A DNA stretch of 29,929 nt. Origin: Firmicutes bacterium CAG:238 (GTDB lineage: Bacteria > Bacillota > Clostridia > Peptostreptococcales > Anaerovoracaceae). Position 1 is the first letter of the stretch. Every line of letters starts with the position of its first letter. A program made the position numbers and the translations under genes. A model generated the notes under the pieces. The model did not search any database and was not told the DNA's origin. It saw nothing but the letters and a program-made list of their open reading frames with translations. Of this stretch, positions 1-7,426 are shown one piece after another. Location of the stretch: assembly GCA_000435615.1 (NCBI GenBank), contig FR881956.1, positions 20,954-50,882 on the forward strand, written 5' to 3'.

Positions 1-215
1 AATGGACCCGCCTTTTTTGGACACTTGGTGGGAATTCCTCGGCAGGCTGCGGCACGTTACCACAATGAACTTTAAACACCCTGAAATACAAAACATGGCA
101 CAAATAAGAAACGCGAATATAGGTGTAAGAAAAGCGCGCCGCGCAAGCGTTGAAAACCCTAAAATTTACCCAGAAAAAAACTTTGAAATTTCATGGAAAA
201 AAATTAAAAAAACAC

Positions 216-244
216 TTGCCAAATTTGACAAGATGATATATACT
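216..244 (+). promoter_or_regulatory. Probable sigma-A promoter of the S10 operon
   Basis: TTGCCA at 216-221 and TATACT at 239-244 are separated by exactly 17 bp, close to the housekeeping consensus. AT-rich DNA lies upstream. A start near 251 would give a leader of about 240 nt before rpsJ. No other pair of this quality was seen between here and rpsJ. Confidence 0.6.
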
Positions 245-327
245 AAAAAAGCTTGCTTAAGGCGATGAAACGGGAAGTTGCTGAGCTATCAGGTAATTTC
301 CGTGGAGAATTGTCCTCACTTGATGGG

Positions 328-351
328 GGCGAAGGGATTCGCCTGATTTTT
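328..351 (+). terminator. Candidate transcription attenuator in the S10 leader
   Basis: GGCGAA (328-333) pairs perfectly with TTCGCC (338-343) around a GGGA loop, and TTTTT follows at 347-351. The short stem makes a weak intrinsic terminator. ATCAGG at 288-293 is fully complementary to CCTGAT at 342-347, so a competing helix could break the stem. This fits an attenuator ahead of the ribosomal genes, but only by reading of structure. Confidence 0.35.
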
Positions 352-491
352 GCTTTGTGCGCAACTGTAGGAAACGCACGGGCGCGTGTACGAACGAGCA
401 AGGATGGCTGTACGCGTTGAAATCAAGGCATTTGAACCCCTTGTACAAGCATAGCGTAAACAGTACAAAAATTTATTTCAGGAGGAAAACA

Positions 492-803
492 ATGAGCGAA
501 TTACAAAAAATCAGAATTAAGCTGAAAGCTTATGACCATGCGTTATTAGACCAGTCTGCTGCTAAAATCGTTGAAACAGCGAAAAAGACAGGCGCAGATG
601 TTTCCGGTCCGATTCCGCTGCCTACAGAGAAAGAAGTCGTAACGATCTTAAGAGCTGTACACAAATACAAGGACAGCAGAGAGCAGTTCGAACAGAGAAC
701 TCACAAGAGATTAATCGACATCACAAACGCAACACTGAAGACAACAGATGCTTTAACGAAGCTCGACCTGCCGGCAGGTGTTGACATCGAGATCAAACTC
801 TAA
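492..803 (+). CDS. rpsJ: 30S ribosomal protein S10
   Basis: S10 (103 aa, the normal length) sits in the 30S head and, as NusE, joins NusB in antitermination complexes on rRNA transcripts. The N-terminus MSELQKIRIKLKAYDH and the later GPIPLPTEK segment are typical of the family. The frame stays open upstream to 357, but AGGAGG at 480-485 fixes the start at 492 with a 6-nt spacer; the upstream codons belong to the leader. It is the first gene of the super-operon and is followed by an unusually long structured gap before rplC. Confidence 0.98.
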   Translation: MSELQKIRIKLKAYDHALLDQSAAKIVETAKKTGADVSGPIPLPTEKEVVTILRAVHKYKDSREQFEQRTHKRLIDITNATLKTTDALTKLDLPAGVDIEIKL

Positions 804-1037
804 TCCAAGAGCAGGGTTGAAATCGAACCAATAAGTTGAAAGGGACCTTCCCTTAGTATGAATCCGCCGCGCAAGACGGCAGCTGCAAAATCGTGGCCCA
901 ACCTGTGGGGCCCCCGGAAAGCGAAGCTTTTTGGGGAAAGGAGGAGCAGCGGAGCGCGTGAGCGTGCAAGATGCGGCACGCGAAAACAGCGAAGCTTGCA
1001 GGCGACGCGATTCCAATGTAAGAAAAGGAGAAAAAAT
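804..1037 (+). other. Structured GC-rich intercistronic region between rpsJ and rplC
   Basis: This 234-bp gap is far longer than the other gaps in the operon and more GC-rich. It holds a run of hairpins: GGTT/AACC near 814-827, AAGGGA/TCCCTT (840-845 with 849-854), GCCG/CGGC near 867-881, GGCCC/GGGCC near 897-913, a strong stem at 911-936 (CCCC plus GGAAAGC pairing with GCTTTTT plus GGGG around GAA), and CGCGTG/CACGCG near 955-982. The last competes with TGCAAG/CTTGCA pairing. The frame open from 858 into rplC has no ribosome binding site and is not coding. A regulatory or processing role is inference. Confidence 0.55.
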
Positions 1038-1673
1038 ATGAAGACGATCTTAGGAAAAAAGATGGGCATGACTCAGATTTTCGATGAAGAAGGAAACGTG
1101 ATTCCGGTAACAGTCATCGAAGCAGGCCCTGAAGTTGTAACTCAGGTTAAGACTGTTGAAACAGATGGTTACAACGCAGTACAGGTTGGTTTTGAAGACC
1201 AGAAACCACAGAGAGTAAACAAACCTTTGACAGGACACTTTGAAAAGGCCGGCGTTACTCCGAAGAAGCACTTAGCTGAATTCAGAATTGAAGAAGGCGA
1301 AAGCTACGAAGTAGGACAGGTAATCACCGTTGCTGATTTCGAAGTTGGTAAGAAGCTTGACATCACAGGCACTTCCAAAGGTAAGGGAACTCAGGGTAAC
1401 ATCAAGAGACATGGACACCACAGAGGACCTATGAGCCACGGTTCCAAGCATAAGAGACTTGCAGGTGCTCTTGCAGCAGGTACTTACCCTTCAAGAGTAT
1501 TCAAGGGTAACGCAGGTCCGGGAAGAATGGGTAGAGATACTGTTACCGTTCAGAACGTGGTTTTAGTAAAAGTTATCGAAGAAAGAAACCTTATGCTGGT
1601 TAAGGGTGCTGTTCCGGGAAACAAAGGCGGACTGGTTCGCGTTCAGTATGCAGTAAAAGGTCAGGACAAATAA
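1038..1673 (+). CDS. rplC: 50S ribosomal protein L3
   Basis: L3 (211 aa) is one of the first proteins bound to 23S rRNA and reaches toward the peptidyl transferase centre. The N-terminal KKMGMTQIFDEEGNVIPVTV block and the central RHGHHRGPMSHGSKHKRLAG loop, which lies near the catalytic centre, are diagnostic. The frame is open from 858, but AAGGAG at 1025-1030, 7 nt before the ATG at 1038, and the family N-terminus set the start. The gap to rplD is 27 bp. Confidence 0.97.
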   Translation: MKTILGKKMGMTQIFDEEGNVIPVTVIEAGPEVVTQVKTVETDGYNAVQVGFEDQKPQRVNKPLTGHFEKAGVTPKKHLAEFRIEEGESYEVGQVITVADFEVGKKLDITGTSKGKGTQGNIKRHGHHRGPMSHGSKHKRLAGALAAGTYPSRVFKGNAGPGRMGRDTVTVQNVVLVKVIEERNLMLVKGAVPGNKGGLVRVQYAVKGQDK

Positions 1674-1700
1674 TAGACTTTCGGAAAGGAGGAAGTACAA

Positions 1701-2324
1701 ATGGCAAAAGTAACAATGCTTAACATGGCTGGAGCTGAAGCCGGAACAATCGAATTAAACGATGCGATTTTCGGAATCACTCCAAACGAAAACGCTGTTC
1801 ATGCAGTAGTAAAGAACTACTTAGCTAACCAAAGACAAGGCACTCAGTCAGCAAAGACAAGAGGCGAAGTCAGAGGAGGCGGTAGAAAGCCTTTCAGACA
1901 AAAAGGAACAGGTCGTCACAGACAAGGCAGCTCAACAGACCCGTCACAGATCGGCGGCGGCGTTGTATTCGCACCGAAGCCTCGCGACTACAGATATACA
2001 TTACCTAAGAAATTAAGAAGACTTGCAATGAAGTCTGCACTTTCCTCAAAGGTATTAGAAAAAGAAATCATCGTACTCGATGAACTCAAATTTGACGCAC
2101 CGAAGACAAAAGAAATGATCAAGGTGCTCGAAAACGTTAAAGCCGGAAGAAAAGCTTTAATCATCACAGCTGAAAAGGATGAAAACGTTGTAAGATCCGC
2201 AGCTAACATCCCGGGAGTAAGAACGGCTCTCGTAGGAACAATGAACGTTTACGAAATCGTAAATCACGAAAGCTTCATCGTAACACAGGAAGCGGTTAAG
2301 AAAATCGAGGAGGTGTACATCTAA
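1701..2324 (+). CDS. rplD: 50S ribosomal protein L4
   Basis: L4 (207 aa) has a globular domain on the 50S surface and a long loop lining the exit tunnel. The loop is recognisable at about residues 58-92 by GGGRKPFRQKGTGRHRQGS and the following GGGVVFAPKPRDY. In E. coli L4 represses its own operon at the S10 leader; whether it does so here is unknown, but the structured regions before rpsJ and rplC are the sites to test. AAAGGAGG at 1685-1692 precedes the ATG. Its stop overlaps the rplW start by one base (TAATG). Confidence 0.97.
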   Translation: MAKVTMLNMAGAEAGTIELNDAIFGITPNENAVHAVVKNYLANQRQGTQSAKTRGEVRGGGRKPFRQKGTGRHRQGSSTDPSQIGGGVVFAPKPRDYRYTLPKKLRRLAMKSALSSKVLEKEIIVLDELKFDAPKTKEMIKVLENVKAGRKALIITAEKDENVVRSAANIPGVRTALVGTMNVYEIVNHESFIVTQEAVKKIEEVYI

Positions 2325-2614
2325 TGAAAACAGCATATGATATCATTTTGACACCTGTTATTTCAGAACAGTCCATGGACGTGGCTGCAGACAAGAAGTA
2401 CACTTTCAAAGTTGCAACAGACGCTAACAAGACTCAGGTTAAATTAGCTGTTGAAGAAATCTTCGGTGTTGAAGTAGCAAAAGTAAACATTATGAACTAT
2501 GACGGTAAAGTTAAGAGAATGGGAAGAAACGTGGGCAGAACAGCTGCTTACAAAAAAGCAATCGTTACACTTACTGCAGACAGTAAGGAAATCGAATTCT
2601 TCCAAGGACTATAA
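2324..2614 (+). CDS. rplW: 50S ribosomal protein L23
   Basis: L23 (96 aa) lies at the rim of the polypeptide exit tunnel and is the docking point for trigger factor and signal recognition particle. The opening YDIILTPVISEQSM and the central YTFKVATDANKTQVKLAVEE are standard for bacterial L23. The start overlaps the rplD stop (TAATG at 2322-2326), which suggests translational coupling; GAGGAGGTG at 2307-2315 lies inside the end of rplD. Confidence 0.97.
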   Translation: MKTAYDIILTPVISEQSMDVAADKKYTFKVATDANKTQVKLAVEEIFGVEVAKVNIMNYDGKVKRMGRNVGRTAAYKKAIVTLTADSKEIEFFQGL

Positions 2615-2633
2615 TATAGGAGGTATGTAAGAA

Positions 2634-3467
2634 ATGGGAATTAGAAAATATAATCCAACTACTCCTGGTCTTAGAGGTATGACGGTTTCTACATTTGAAG
2701 AAATTACAACCAGCACACCTGAGAAATCCTTGACTGTAACACTCAAGAAGCATGCAGGAAGAAACAACAGAGGTAAAATCACAGTTAGACATCAGGGCGG
2801 CGGCACAAGACCGAAATACAGAATCATCGACTTCAAGAGAACGAAAGACGATATTCCGGCAACAGTAAAGACGATCGAATACGATCCGAACAGAAGCGCA
2901 AACATCGCACTTCTTGTATATGCAGACGGCGAAAAGAGATACATTCTTGCTCCTAAGGGTTTACAGGTGGGACAGCAGATCGTATCCGGACCGGAAGCTG
3001 ACATCGTTGTCGGAAACGCACTTCCAATCGCAAACATTCCGGTTGGTACAATCATCCACAATGTTGAACTCAAGCCTGGCAAGGGCGGCCAGCTTGCAAG
3101 ATCCGCAGGAAACGGCGCACAGCTCATGGCAAAAGAAGGAGATTACGCACAGGTAAGACTTCCTTCCGGAGAAGTAAGAAAGATCAGCATGAGATGCAGA
3201 GCTACCATCGGGGAAGTTGGCAACGGAGATCACGCTAACATCCAGATCGGTAAAGCGGGAAGAAAGAGACACATGGGCATCAGACCTACCGTAAGAGGTT
3301 CCGTAATGAACCCTAACGATCACCCACATGGCGGTGGTGAAGGCAGAGCTCCTGTCGGCCGTAAGAGCCCGGTTACTCCTTGGGGTAAACCTGCACTTGG
3401 ATATAAGACAAGAAAGAAGAACAAAGCTTCAAATCAATATATCGTAAAGAGAAGAAATGAAAAATAA
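2634..3467 (+). CDS. rplB: 50S ribosomal protein L2
   Basis: L2 (277 aa, normal length) is a core 23S-binding protein needed for subunit joining and peptidyl transfer. The N-terminal GIRKYNPTTPGLRGMTV, the central OB/SH3-like RNA-binding core, and the C-terminal HPHGGGEGRAPVGRKSPVTP block around residue 230, which holds the conserved histidine near the catalytic centre, are all present. It sits 19 bp after rplW behind a TAGGAGG ribosome binding site. Confidence 0.98.
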   Translation: MGIRKYNPTTPGLRGMTVSTFEEITTSTPEKSLTVTLKKHAGRNNRGKITVRHQGGGTRPKYRIIDFKRTKDDIPATVKTIEYDPNRSANIALLVYADGEKRYILAPKGLQVGQQIVSGPEADIVVGNALPIANIPVGTIIHNVELKPGKGGQLARSAGNGAQLMAKEGDYAQVRLPSGEVRKISMRCRATIGEVGNGDHANIQIGKAGRKRHMGIRPTVRGSVMNPNDHPHGGGEGRAPVGRKSPVTPWGKPALGYKTRKKNKASNQYIVKRRNEK

Positions 3468-3485
3468 TAGGAAGGAGCAAAGATA

Positions 3486-3767
3486 ATGGGTAGATCACTT
3501 AAAAAAGGTCCTTTCGTAAACGCTAAGCTGCTTAAGGCCATCGAAGAGATGAACGCAGCTAACGAAAAGAAAGTTATCAAGACATGGTCAAGACCATCCA
3601 CAATATTCCCGCAGATGGTGGGACACACGATTGCAGTGCACGACGGTAAGAAACATGTTCCTGTATACATCACAGAAGACATGGTAGGACACAGACTTGG
3701 AGAATTTGCTCCTACAAGAAACTATAGAGGTCACGCAGCTGACAAATCATCAAAGGTTAAGAAATAA
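3486..3767 (+). CDS. rpsS: 30S ribosomal protein S19
   Basis: S19 (93 aa) forms a head complex with S13 and contacts the A-site finger of the 50S. The start MGRSLKKGPFVNAKLLKAIE and the C-terminal HRLGEFAPTRNYRGHAADK are close to family consensus. It lies 18 bp after rplB and 18 bp before rplV. Confidence 0.97.
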   Translation: MGRSLKKGPFVNAKLLKAIEEMNAANEKKVIKTWSRPSTIFPQMVGHTIAVHDGKKHVPVYITEDMVGHRLGEFAPTRNYRGHAADKSSKVKK

Positions 3768-3785
3768 GAAAGGAGATAATGAGAA

Positions 3786-4121
3786 ATGGAAGCAAAAGCA
3801 GTTGCCAAATACGTTAGAATGTCTCCTATCAAGCTTAAACCGATTACTGACTTAGTAAGAGGCAAGGACTTAAACGAGGCATTGAACATCTTAAAGTTCA
3901 CACCCGGTAAAGGTTCAGAAATCGTAGAAAAAGTTGTTAAATCAGCAGCAGCAAACGCTGAAAACAATTTCAATATGAATCCAGACAACTTATATGTCGC
4001 AGAAGTATATGCTAACCAGGGCCCGACCATGAAGAGATGGAGAGCCGGTTCACAGGGCAGAGCATCAATCATCTTAAAGAGATCAAGCCATGTTGGCGTA
4101 ACTCTTAGAGAGAAAGAATAG
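3786..4121 (+). CDS. rplV: 50S ribosomal protein L22
   Basis: L22 (111 aa) binds all domains of 23S rRNA, and its long beta-hairpin lines the exit tunnel near the macrolide site. The N-terminal AKYVRMSPIKLKPITDLVRG and the hairpin segment MKRWRAGSQGRASIILKRSS at about residues 80-99 are intact. AAAGGAG at 3770-3776 precedes the start. Only 11 bp separate it from rpsC. Confidence 0.97.
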   Translation: MEAKAVAKYVRMSPIKLKPITDLVRGKDLNEALNILKFTPGKGSEIVEKVVKSAAANAENNFNMNPDNLYVAEVYANQGPTMKRWRAGSQGRASIILKRSSHVGVTLREKE

Positions 4122-4132
4122 GAGGTTCACGA

Positions 4133-5008
4133 ATGGGTCAGAAAGTAAGTCCACATGGTTTAAGAGTGGGCGTTATAAAAGACTGGGATTCCAAATGGTA
4201 CGCAGATAAAAACAACTTTGCAGATTTCCTTGTAGAAGACAACAAAGTAAGAGAATATGTAAAGAAAAAATTATATGTTGCCGGAGTTTCAAAAGTTCTT
4301 ATTGAAAGAGCAGCAGAAAACAAAATCAGAGTTATCGTTCTTACAGCTAAGCCGGGCATGGTAATCGGAAGATCCGGAGACGGCGTTGATGTTTTAAAGG
4401 CTGACATTAAGAAGATGACAGGCAAAGAAGTAGAAATTTCAATCGAAGAAGTAAGAAGAGCAGAATTAGACGCACAGCTTACAGCAGAAAGCATCGCTCA
4501 GGCACTCGAAAGACGTGTTTCCTTCAGAAGAGCTATGAAGCAGGCTATCGGCAGAACGATGAAGGCCGGCTCCAAGGGTATCAAGGTGCTTTGCTCCGGA
4601 AGACTTGGCGGTGCTGAAATCGCAAGAAGCGAAAAATACAGCGAAGGTAACGTTCCTCTTCACACTTTAAGAGCTGACATCGATTACGGATTCGCAGAAG
4701 CTGATACTACTTATGGTAAGATCGGCGTTAAGGTTTGGATTAACCACGGCGAAATTCTCGACAAGGGTCTCAAGGGCGCAGTTCGCGAAGAAAAACGCGA
4801 AAAGAGAGAAAGAAGACCTAGAAAAGACGGAGAAAGACGCGACAGAAGAAACGGCGGCGAAAGACGCGAAAGACGTGACAGAAATGATCGTCAGGAAGCA
4901 CCTAAGGCGCTGAATCCTAGAGTAAGAAAAACTCCGAAGGCTCCCGCAAAGCCACAAGTTGAAGAACAAGTTGAAGCTGTAGAAGTTGCAGAAACAACTG
5001 AAGCATAA
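4133..5008 (+). CDS. rpsC: 30S ribosomal protein S3 with a charged C-terminal extension
   Basis: S3 helps form the mRNA entry channel with S4 and S5. MGQKVSPHGLRVGVIKDWDS, a type-2 KH domain with the loop VIGRSGDGV near residues 76-84, and the C-terminal RADIDYGFAEADTTYG domain are typical. At 291 aa it is about 70 residues longer than Bacillus S3. The extra part, from about residue 215, is first an Arg/Glu/Asp-rich low-complexity stretch, then a Pro/Ala/Glu/Val tail. The reading frame is intact, so this is an extension and not a frameshift. Tails of this kind occur in some Clostridia (from memory); their role is unknown to me. Confidence 0.97.
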   Translation: MGQKVSPHGLRVGVIKDWDSKWYADKNNFADFLVEDNKVREYVKKKLYVAGVSKVLIERAAENKIRVIVLTAKPGMVIGRSGDGVDVLKADIKKMTGKEVEISIEEVRRAELDAQLTAESIAQALERRVSFRRAMKQAIGRTMKAGSKGIKVLCSGRLGGAEIARSEKYSEGNVPLHTLRADIDYGFAEADTTYGKIGVKVWINHGEILDKGLKGAVREEKREKRERRPRKDGERRDRRNGGERRERRDRNDRQEAPKALNPRVRKTPKAPAKPQVEEQVEAVEVAETTEA

Positions 5009-5034
5009 GCATACGGAAAGGAGGAACGAAAGCC

Positions 5035-5466
5035 ATGTTAATGCCAAAGCGCGTTAAACGCAGAAGAGTTCACAGAGGAAGAATGAAAGGCGTTGCAACC
5101 AAAGGTAATACAATTACTTACGGATCATACGGATTGGTTGCACAGGAATGTGGATGGATCACTTCTAATCAGATCGAAGCAGCTCGTATTGCTATGACAA
5201 GATCGATTAAAAGAGGTGGTAAAGTATATATCAAGATTTTCCCACACAAGTCGGTTACTAAGAAACCTGCTGAAGTACGTATGGGTTCCGGTAAAGGTGC
5301 TCCTGAGTACTGGGTAGCAGTAGTTAAACCAGGTAGAGTAATGTTCGAAATCGAGGGCGTATCCGAAGACAAAGCAAGAGAAGCTATGAGACTTGCTGCT
5401 CACAAGCTCCCGATTAAGTGCAAATTTGCCATCAAAGAAGAAGCAGCAAAGGGTGGTGAAGCATAA
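5035..5466 (+). CDS. rplP: 50S ribosomal protein L16
   Basis: L16 (143 aa) organises the A-site region of the 50S. The canonical MLMPKRVKRRRVHRGRMKG start supports the ATG at 5035 over the in-frame ATG at 5041; GGAGG at 5020-5024 is 10 nt from the first and 16 from the second. Conserved ITSNQIEAARIAMTR and GSGKGAPEYWVAVVKPGR blocks are present. Its stop overlaps the rpmC start by one base (TAATG). Confidence 0.98.
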   Translation: MLMPKRVKRRRVHRGRMKGVATKGNTITYGSYGLVAQECGWITSNQIEAARIAMTRSIKRGGKVYIKIFPHKSVTKKPAEVRMGSGKGAPEYWVAVVKPGRVMFEIEGVSEDKAREAMRLAAHKLPIKCKFAIKEEAAKGGEA

Positions 5467-5660
5467 TGGAATTAAAGAAAATGAGAGAAATGACAGCGGT
5501 TGAATTAAATACAGAACTTGCTAACATGAAGAAGGAATTATTCAACTTAAGATTCCAGCATGTAACAGGACAGTTAGAAAACCCTGTAAAAATGAGAGAG
5601 TTAAAGAGAAACATCGCTAGAGTAAAGACAATTCTTAGAGAAAAAGAATTACAAGCTTAG
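5466..5660 (+). CDS. rpmC: 50S ribosomal protein L29
   Basis: L29 (64 aa) is a small two-helix protein next to L23 at the exit tunnel. It has the expected start MELKKMREMTAVELN and the FNLRFQHVTGQLENPVKMRE core. It overlaps rplP by one base, so translation is probably coupled; the AAAGGGTGG before it is inside rplP. Confidence 0.96.
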   Translation: MELKKMREMTAVELNTELANMKKELFNLRFQHVTGQLENPVKMRELKRNIARVKTILREKELQA

Positions 5661-5678
5661 TAGGAAGGAGGATGTACT

Positions 5679-5939
5679 ATGGCAGTTGAAAGAAATAGAA
5701 GAAAAACTAAAGTCGGTGTTGTTGTATCCGATAAGATGGATAAGACTGTAGTTGTTGCAATCGAAGACTTCGTAAGACATTCCCTTTACGGAAAAGCAGT
5801 AAAGAGAACTAAGAAGGTTAAAGCTCACGATGAAAACAATGAATGTCAAATCGGCGATAAAGTAAGAATTATGGAAACAAGACCTCTGTCCAAGGACAAG
5901 AGATGGAGACTTGTTAACATTATCGAAAAGGTTAAATAA
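5679..5939 (+). CDS. rpsQ: 30S ribosomal protein S17
   Basis: S17 (86 aa) is an OB-fold primary binder of 16S rRNA 5' domain. The RKTKVGVVVSDKMDKTVVV strand pair and the C-terminal GDKVRIMETRPLSKDKRWRL motif are family hallmarks. GGAAGGAGG at 5662-5670 gives a strong ribosome binding site, and rplN follows after 15 bp. Confidence 0.97.
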   Translation: MAVERNRRKTKVGVVVSDKMDKTVVVAIEDFVRHSLYGKAVKRTKKVKAHDENNECQIGDKVRIMETRPLSKDKRWRLVNIIEKVK

Positions 5940-5954
5940 AGGAGGCACCAAATC

Positions 5955-6329
5955 ATGATTCAGACTGAAACCAGATTAAGAGTTGCTGACAATTCAGGTG
6001 CAAAAGAACTTCTTTGCATTCGTATCTTAGGCGGTACTTCCCGTCAGTATGCGAATATTGGAGACGTTATCGTTTGTGCAGTTAAAGAAGCAACCCCAGG
6101 CGGCGTTGTTAAAAAAGGCGACGTTGTTAAGGCTGTAGTAGTTAGAACTAAACATGGTGCCAGAAGAGCAGACGGAAGCTATGTAAAGTTTGACCAGAAC
6201 GCTGCAGTTATCATTAAAGATAAAGAAGATAAGAACCCGGTTGGAACTCGTATCTTTGGACCTGTTGCAAGAGAGCTTAGAGATAAGGGCTTCATGAAGA
6301 TCGTGTCATTGGCACCGGAAGTACTGTAG
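5955..6329 (+). CDS. rplN: 50S ribosomal protein L14
   Basis: L14 (124 aa, against the usual 122) forms part of an intersubunit bridge and is the docking site for the silencing factor RsfS. The start MIQTETRLRVADNSGAKELL and the C-terminal GTRIFGPVARELRDKGFMKI are consensus-like; the two extra residues are at the very end. AAAGGAGG at 5938-5944 overlaps the rpsQ stop. Confidence 0.97.
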   Translation: MIQTETRLRVADNSGAKELLCIRILGGTSRQYANIGDVIVCAVKEATPGGVVKKGDVVKAVVVRTKHGARRADGSYVKFDQNAAVIIKDKEDKNPVGTRIFGPVARELRDKGFMKIVSLAPEVL

Positions 6330-6340
6330 GAGGTGTAAGG

Positions 6341-6646
6341 ATGCGCATTAAGAAAGACGATACAGTAATTGTTATTACTGGTAAGGATAAAGGTAAACAC
6401 GGCAAAGTTCTTAAGGCAATGCCAAAGGAAAACAGAGTTGTCGTAGAAGGCGTAAATGTTGTTACTAAGCACGCAAAGGCTACAAGAAAAGCCGGTGCTG
6501 AAATCAAGCATTTCGAAAGCCCAATCGATGCTTCCAACGTAATGCTTTATGATACAAAGGCTAAGGAAGTTATCAAAGTTGGATACCAGATCAAAGATGG
6601 TAAGAAAGTAAGAGTTTCCAAGAAAACCGGAAACGTAATCGACTAA
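6341..6646 (+). CDS. rplX: 50S ribosomal protein L24
   Basis: L24 (101 aa) starts 50S assembly and lies near the tunnel exit. The N-terminal KOW motif is clear in VIVITGKDKGKHGKVLKAMP, followed by the usual EGVNVVTKHAKA segment. It begins 11 bp after rplN behind AGGAGG at 6328-6333, which overlaps the rplN stop. Confidence 0.97.
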   Translation: MRIKKDDTVIVITGKDKGKHGKVLKAMPKENRVVVEGVNVVTKHAKATRKAGAEIKHFESPIDASNVMLYDTKAKEVIKVGYQIKDGKKVRVSKKTGNVID

Positions 6647-6663
6647 GAAAGGAGGAGACGATT

Positions 6664-7206
6664 TTGACAGCAAGATTAAGAGAAACTTATAATAATGAAG
6701 TTTTCGGAGCATTAAAAGAAAAGTTCCAGTATAAAAACGTAATGGAAGTGCCTAAGCTTACGAAGATCACAATCAACATGGGTCTTGGCGAAGCAAAGGA
6801 TAACGCGAAGATCATGGAATCCGCAGTTGAAGAAATCGCTTTAATCAGCGGACAGAGACCTGTTATCACAAAGGCTAAAAAATCCATCGCAAACTTTAAA
6901 GTAAGACAGGGCATGCCTGTTGGCGCGAAGGTTACTTTAAGAGGAGACAATATGTATGAATTTGCTGATAAATTCTTCAATATCGCTCTTCCAAGAGTAA
7001 GAGACTTCAAGGGTGTTAGCAAGAACTCTTTCGACGGTAGAGGAAACTACTCTATGGGTATCAAAGAACAGTTAATCTTCCCTGAAATCAACTACGACAA
7101 GGTTGATACAATTAAAGGTATGAACATAGTATTTACAACAACGGCTAAAACAGACGAAGAAGCAGCTGCATTACTGGAGCTCTTAGGCATGCCGTTTGAG
7201 AAATAG
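6664..7206 (+). CDS. rplE: 50S ribosomal protein L5 (TTG start)
   Basis: L5 (180 aa) binds 5S rRNA with L18 and contacts P-site tRNA. The family N-terminus TARLRETYNNEVFGALKEKF begins at a TTG codon at 6664, preceded by AAAGGAGG at 6648-6656; no ATG or GTG lies near. The KITINMGLGEAKDN and GRGNYSMGIKEQLIFPEI blocks confirm the family. TTG lowers initiation compared with ATG, which may tune output within the operon. Confidence 0.97.
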   Translation: MTARLRETYNNEVFGALKEKFQYKNVMEVPKLTKITINMGLGEAKDNAKIMESAVEEIALISGQRPVITKAKKSIANFKVRQGMPVGAKVTLRGDNMYEFADKFFNIALPRVRDFKGVSKNSFDGRGNYSMGIKEQLIFPEINYDKVDTIKGMNIVFTTTAKTDEEAAALLELLGMPFEK

Positions 7207-7215
7207 GAGGGAATT

Positions 7216-7401
7216 ATGGCAAAGACATCTCTCAAGGTAAAACAGGCTAGAAAACCTAAATATTCAACTCGTGCTTATACCAGATGCAGACTTTGCGGAA
7301 GACCACATTCCGTATTAAGAAAATATGGTATTTGCCGTATCTGTTTTAGAGAGCTTGCTTATAAAGGAGAAATTCCGGGCGTAAGAAAAGCAAGCTGGTA
7401 A
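7216..7401 (+). CDS. rpsN: 30S ribosomal protein S14, zinc-binding type Z
   Basis: This is the short S14 form (61 aa) of the 30S head. Four cysteines at residues 24, 27, 40 and 43 (CRLC and CRIC) form the zinc ribbon. The zinc-free long form used under zinc limitation in some Firmicutes is not in this window. An AGGAGGG site at 7205-7211 overlaps the end of rplE. Confidence 0.98.
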   Translation: MAKTSLKVKQARKPKYSTRAYTRCRLCGRPHSVLRKYGICRICFRELAYKGEIPGVRKASW

Positions 7402-7426
7402 AAATTATGAAAGGAGAAACACTGTA

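Larger units (their letters stand above)
1..491 (+). other. Upstream region and 5' leader of the S10 operon
   Basis: No convincing gene lies here. An 88-codon frame at 2-268 has no visible ribosome binding site, reads through A-rich sequence and covers the promoter, so I leave it out. The first 200 bases are AT-rich. The T-run at 13-18 after CCCGCC could be the tail of a terminator whose 5' arm lies outside the window. From about 251 on the sequence is likely untranslated leader of about 240 nt with several hairpins: 273-301 (GGAAGTT with AATTTCC, enclosing CTGA/TCAG), 328-343 (followed by a T-run), 357-379 (GTGCG/CGCAC) and 383-416 (CGCGTGTAC with GTACGCG, one bulge). Confidence 0.6.

Noticed and set aside
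2..268. 88-codon plus-strand frame at the left edge
   Set aside because: No visible ribosome binding site, A/K-rich low-complexity translation, no family resemblance, and it spans the promoter of the S10 operon.
858..1037. N-terminal extension of L3 in the same frame
   Set aside because: Covers a hairpin-rich gap, lacks a ribosome binding site, and L3 homologues begin at the MKTILGKKMG start with a good site at 1025-1030.
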